Position numbers and translations under genes: made by a program. 64,000 nucleotides of DNA, taken from Stenotrophomonas cyclobalanopsidis (GTDB taxonomy: Bacteria > Pseudomonadota > Gammaproteobacteria > Xanthomonadales > Xanthomonadaceae). The first letter of the stretch is position 1; every line of letters starts with the position of its first letter. The stretch spans positions 34,059 to 98,058 of the forward strand of contig NZ_VYKI01000011.1 of NCBI RefSeq assembly GCF_008710035.1, in the 5' to 3' direction. Shown piece after piece: positions 63,275 to 64,000 of this stretch. The notes below the pieces were generated by a model. That model was not told the origin of the DNA, searched no databases, and saw only the letters and a program-made list of their open reading frames with translations.

Positions 63275-64000
63275 GGTGCATAATCCAGCGCAGCGCGCTT
63301 GGCGTCGTGGCGGGCCTGGCGCGACTGGGTGTAGTCGTTGTTGAACTGGGCCGGCTCGAAACCGCCGTAGGTCGGGTTCGGCAGCATCCACCAGCGCTCG
63401 CCGAACCAGTCGTGGTACTGCTGCAGCAGCGCATCGCGGCCTTCGTTGGTGTTGGCGGTCACTTCCACGAAGTCACCCATCTGGTCACCGAACTGCATCA
63501 GCACGCGGTACTTCTGCCCGGCCAGGCGGCGGCGGCAGTTCTTCTCGCTGCCGGCCTGCTCGCAGCCTTCCACCACGGTACCCAAGCCGAGGAACACGCT
63601 GTCATCAGCCACCGGCAGGCCCTGTTCGCGCAGGTTGGCGAGGGTCGCGTCCTTCAAATGCACGGCGCGGTTGGAGATGTACAGCAGGGTCACGCCCTTG
63701 GCGTTGGCGGCCTTGGCGAAATCAACCACGCCGGGGATGGCCTTGGCCTTCTTTTCGGCCACCCACTGGTCCCAGCTCAGCTCGTCGTATTCCTTGCCGT
63801 CGCGCACCAGGCGCGCCTGGTAGGGCGAGTTGTCCAGCACGGTCTCATCCACGTCCAGCACCACGGCCGGCTTCAGGCCCTTGGCCGCATTGCCACGTTC
63901 TTCGGGCACCAGCGCGTCCCAGTGGGCTTCCTTCAGCGCGGCGTCCAAGTGGTCGGCGGCGGCGCGGTAGGTCTGTTCGGTGATTGCCCTGTACTCCTGC
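63271..64000 (-). CDS. HAD acid phosphatase (class C / e(P4) type), 5' end cut by the window edge
   Basis: At least 242 residues, continuing past base 64000. It matches the e(P4)/class C acid phosphatase group: [16 protein letters not shown] has the HAD nucleophile DxDx[18 protein letters not shown] and a late acidic motif QFGDQMGDF follow. The reading frame stays open through the edge with [15 protein letters not shown]. Relatives are usually outer-membrane lipoproteins removing phosphate from nucleotides such as NMN. The stop overlaps the pyrF start, so pyrF is translated behind it. Confidence 0.85.
   Translation of the reverse strand, partial: QEYRAITEQTYRAAADHLDAALKEAHWDALVPEERGNAAKGLKPAVVLDVDETVLDNSPYQARLVRDGKEYDELSWDQWVAEKKAKAIPGVVDFAKAANAKGVTLLYISNRAVHLKDATLANLREQGLPVADDSVFLGLGTVVEGCEQAGSEKNCRRRLAGQKYRVLMQFGDQMGDFVEVTANTNEGRDALLQQYHDWFGERWWMLPNPTYGGFEPAQFNNDYTQSRQARHDAKRAALDYAP

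Overview
The window is high-GC chromosomal DNA of a Xanthomonadaceae bacterium, almost certainly a Stenotrophomonas of the S. maltophilia group. The main clue is the many short palindromes of the form GTAG-agccgag-cc-gtgctcggc, which match the SMAG (S. maltophilia GTAG) repeats known from that species. The gene families present and the frequent GTG starts with 1-4 base stop/start overlaps fit the same group. No rRNA, tRNA, CRISPR array, transposase or phage gene was found.

Layout. 1-70 is homopolymer-rich sequence that looks like an assembly artefact. 77-3387 (minus) is a compact locus of hotdog thioesterase, ketoacyl synthase III-like enzyme, SDR and metallo-beta-lactamase-fold hydrolase; it resembles the ole (long-chain olefin) pathway but is not the canonical OleA set. 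3398-7259 (minus) holds a phospholipase D lipoprotein, YceI, SixA and a ParA-like ATPase. 7383-8867 (plus) is a Ycf46-like AAA ATPase. 8868-9372 is a gene-free stretch of nested palindromes. Next come an AEC transporter, a TPR protein, a giant indolepyruvate:ferredoxin oxidoreductase, a lower-GC hipBA toxin-antitoxin pair and a DUF938 methyltransferase. 17376-17846 is a head-to-head pair of the same palindromic elements, one of them corrupted by poly-G/poly-C.

17972-30282 is a nine-gene plus-strand operon: two TldD paralogues with twin-arginine signals, TldE, DUF4159, MoxR, DUF58, BatA-like, DUF4175 and a glutamine-amidotransferase-fold membrane protein. I think this is the most interesting system here, an apparently exported TldD/E protease coupled to a MoxR AAA module. 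30408-33639 carries two secreted proteins of unknown function flanking an IgaA-like membrane protein. 33837-37345 is mrfAB (DNA excision repair). 37430-43522 holds three small lipoproteins of I78 protease-inhibitor type, a BlaI/BlaR1 pair with clear operators, an SDR with a histone-like N-terminal tail, and topoisomerase IB.

43696-49646 is gltBD (glutamate synthase) behind a leader hairpin. Then come a BvgS-like sensor kinase without its phospho-acceptor histidine, a duplicated methylglyoxal synthase-like protein, a SMAG cluster with a 113-bp tandem array (53717-54176), a YgjP-like metalloprotease, rdgC, ttcA, a DUF465 protein, a small secreted protein, plsB, a lipoprotein, a trypsin-like secreted protease, pyrF and an acid phosphatase cut by the right edge.

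All calls come from reading the sequence and its translations. No alignment, database search or structure prediction was run. Residue positions are counted from my chosen starts and are approximate unless a codon position is given.
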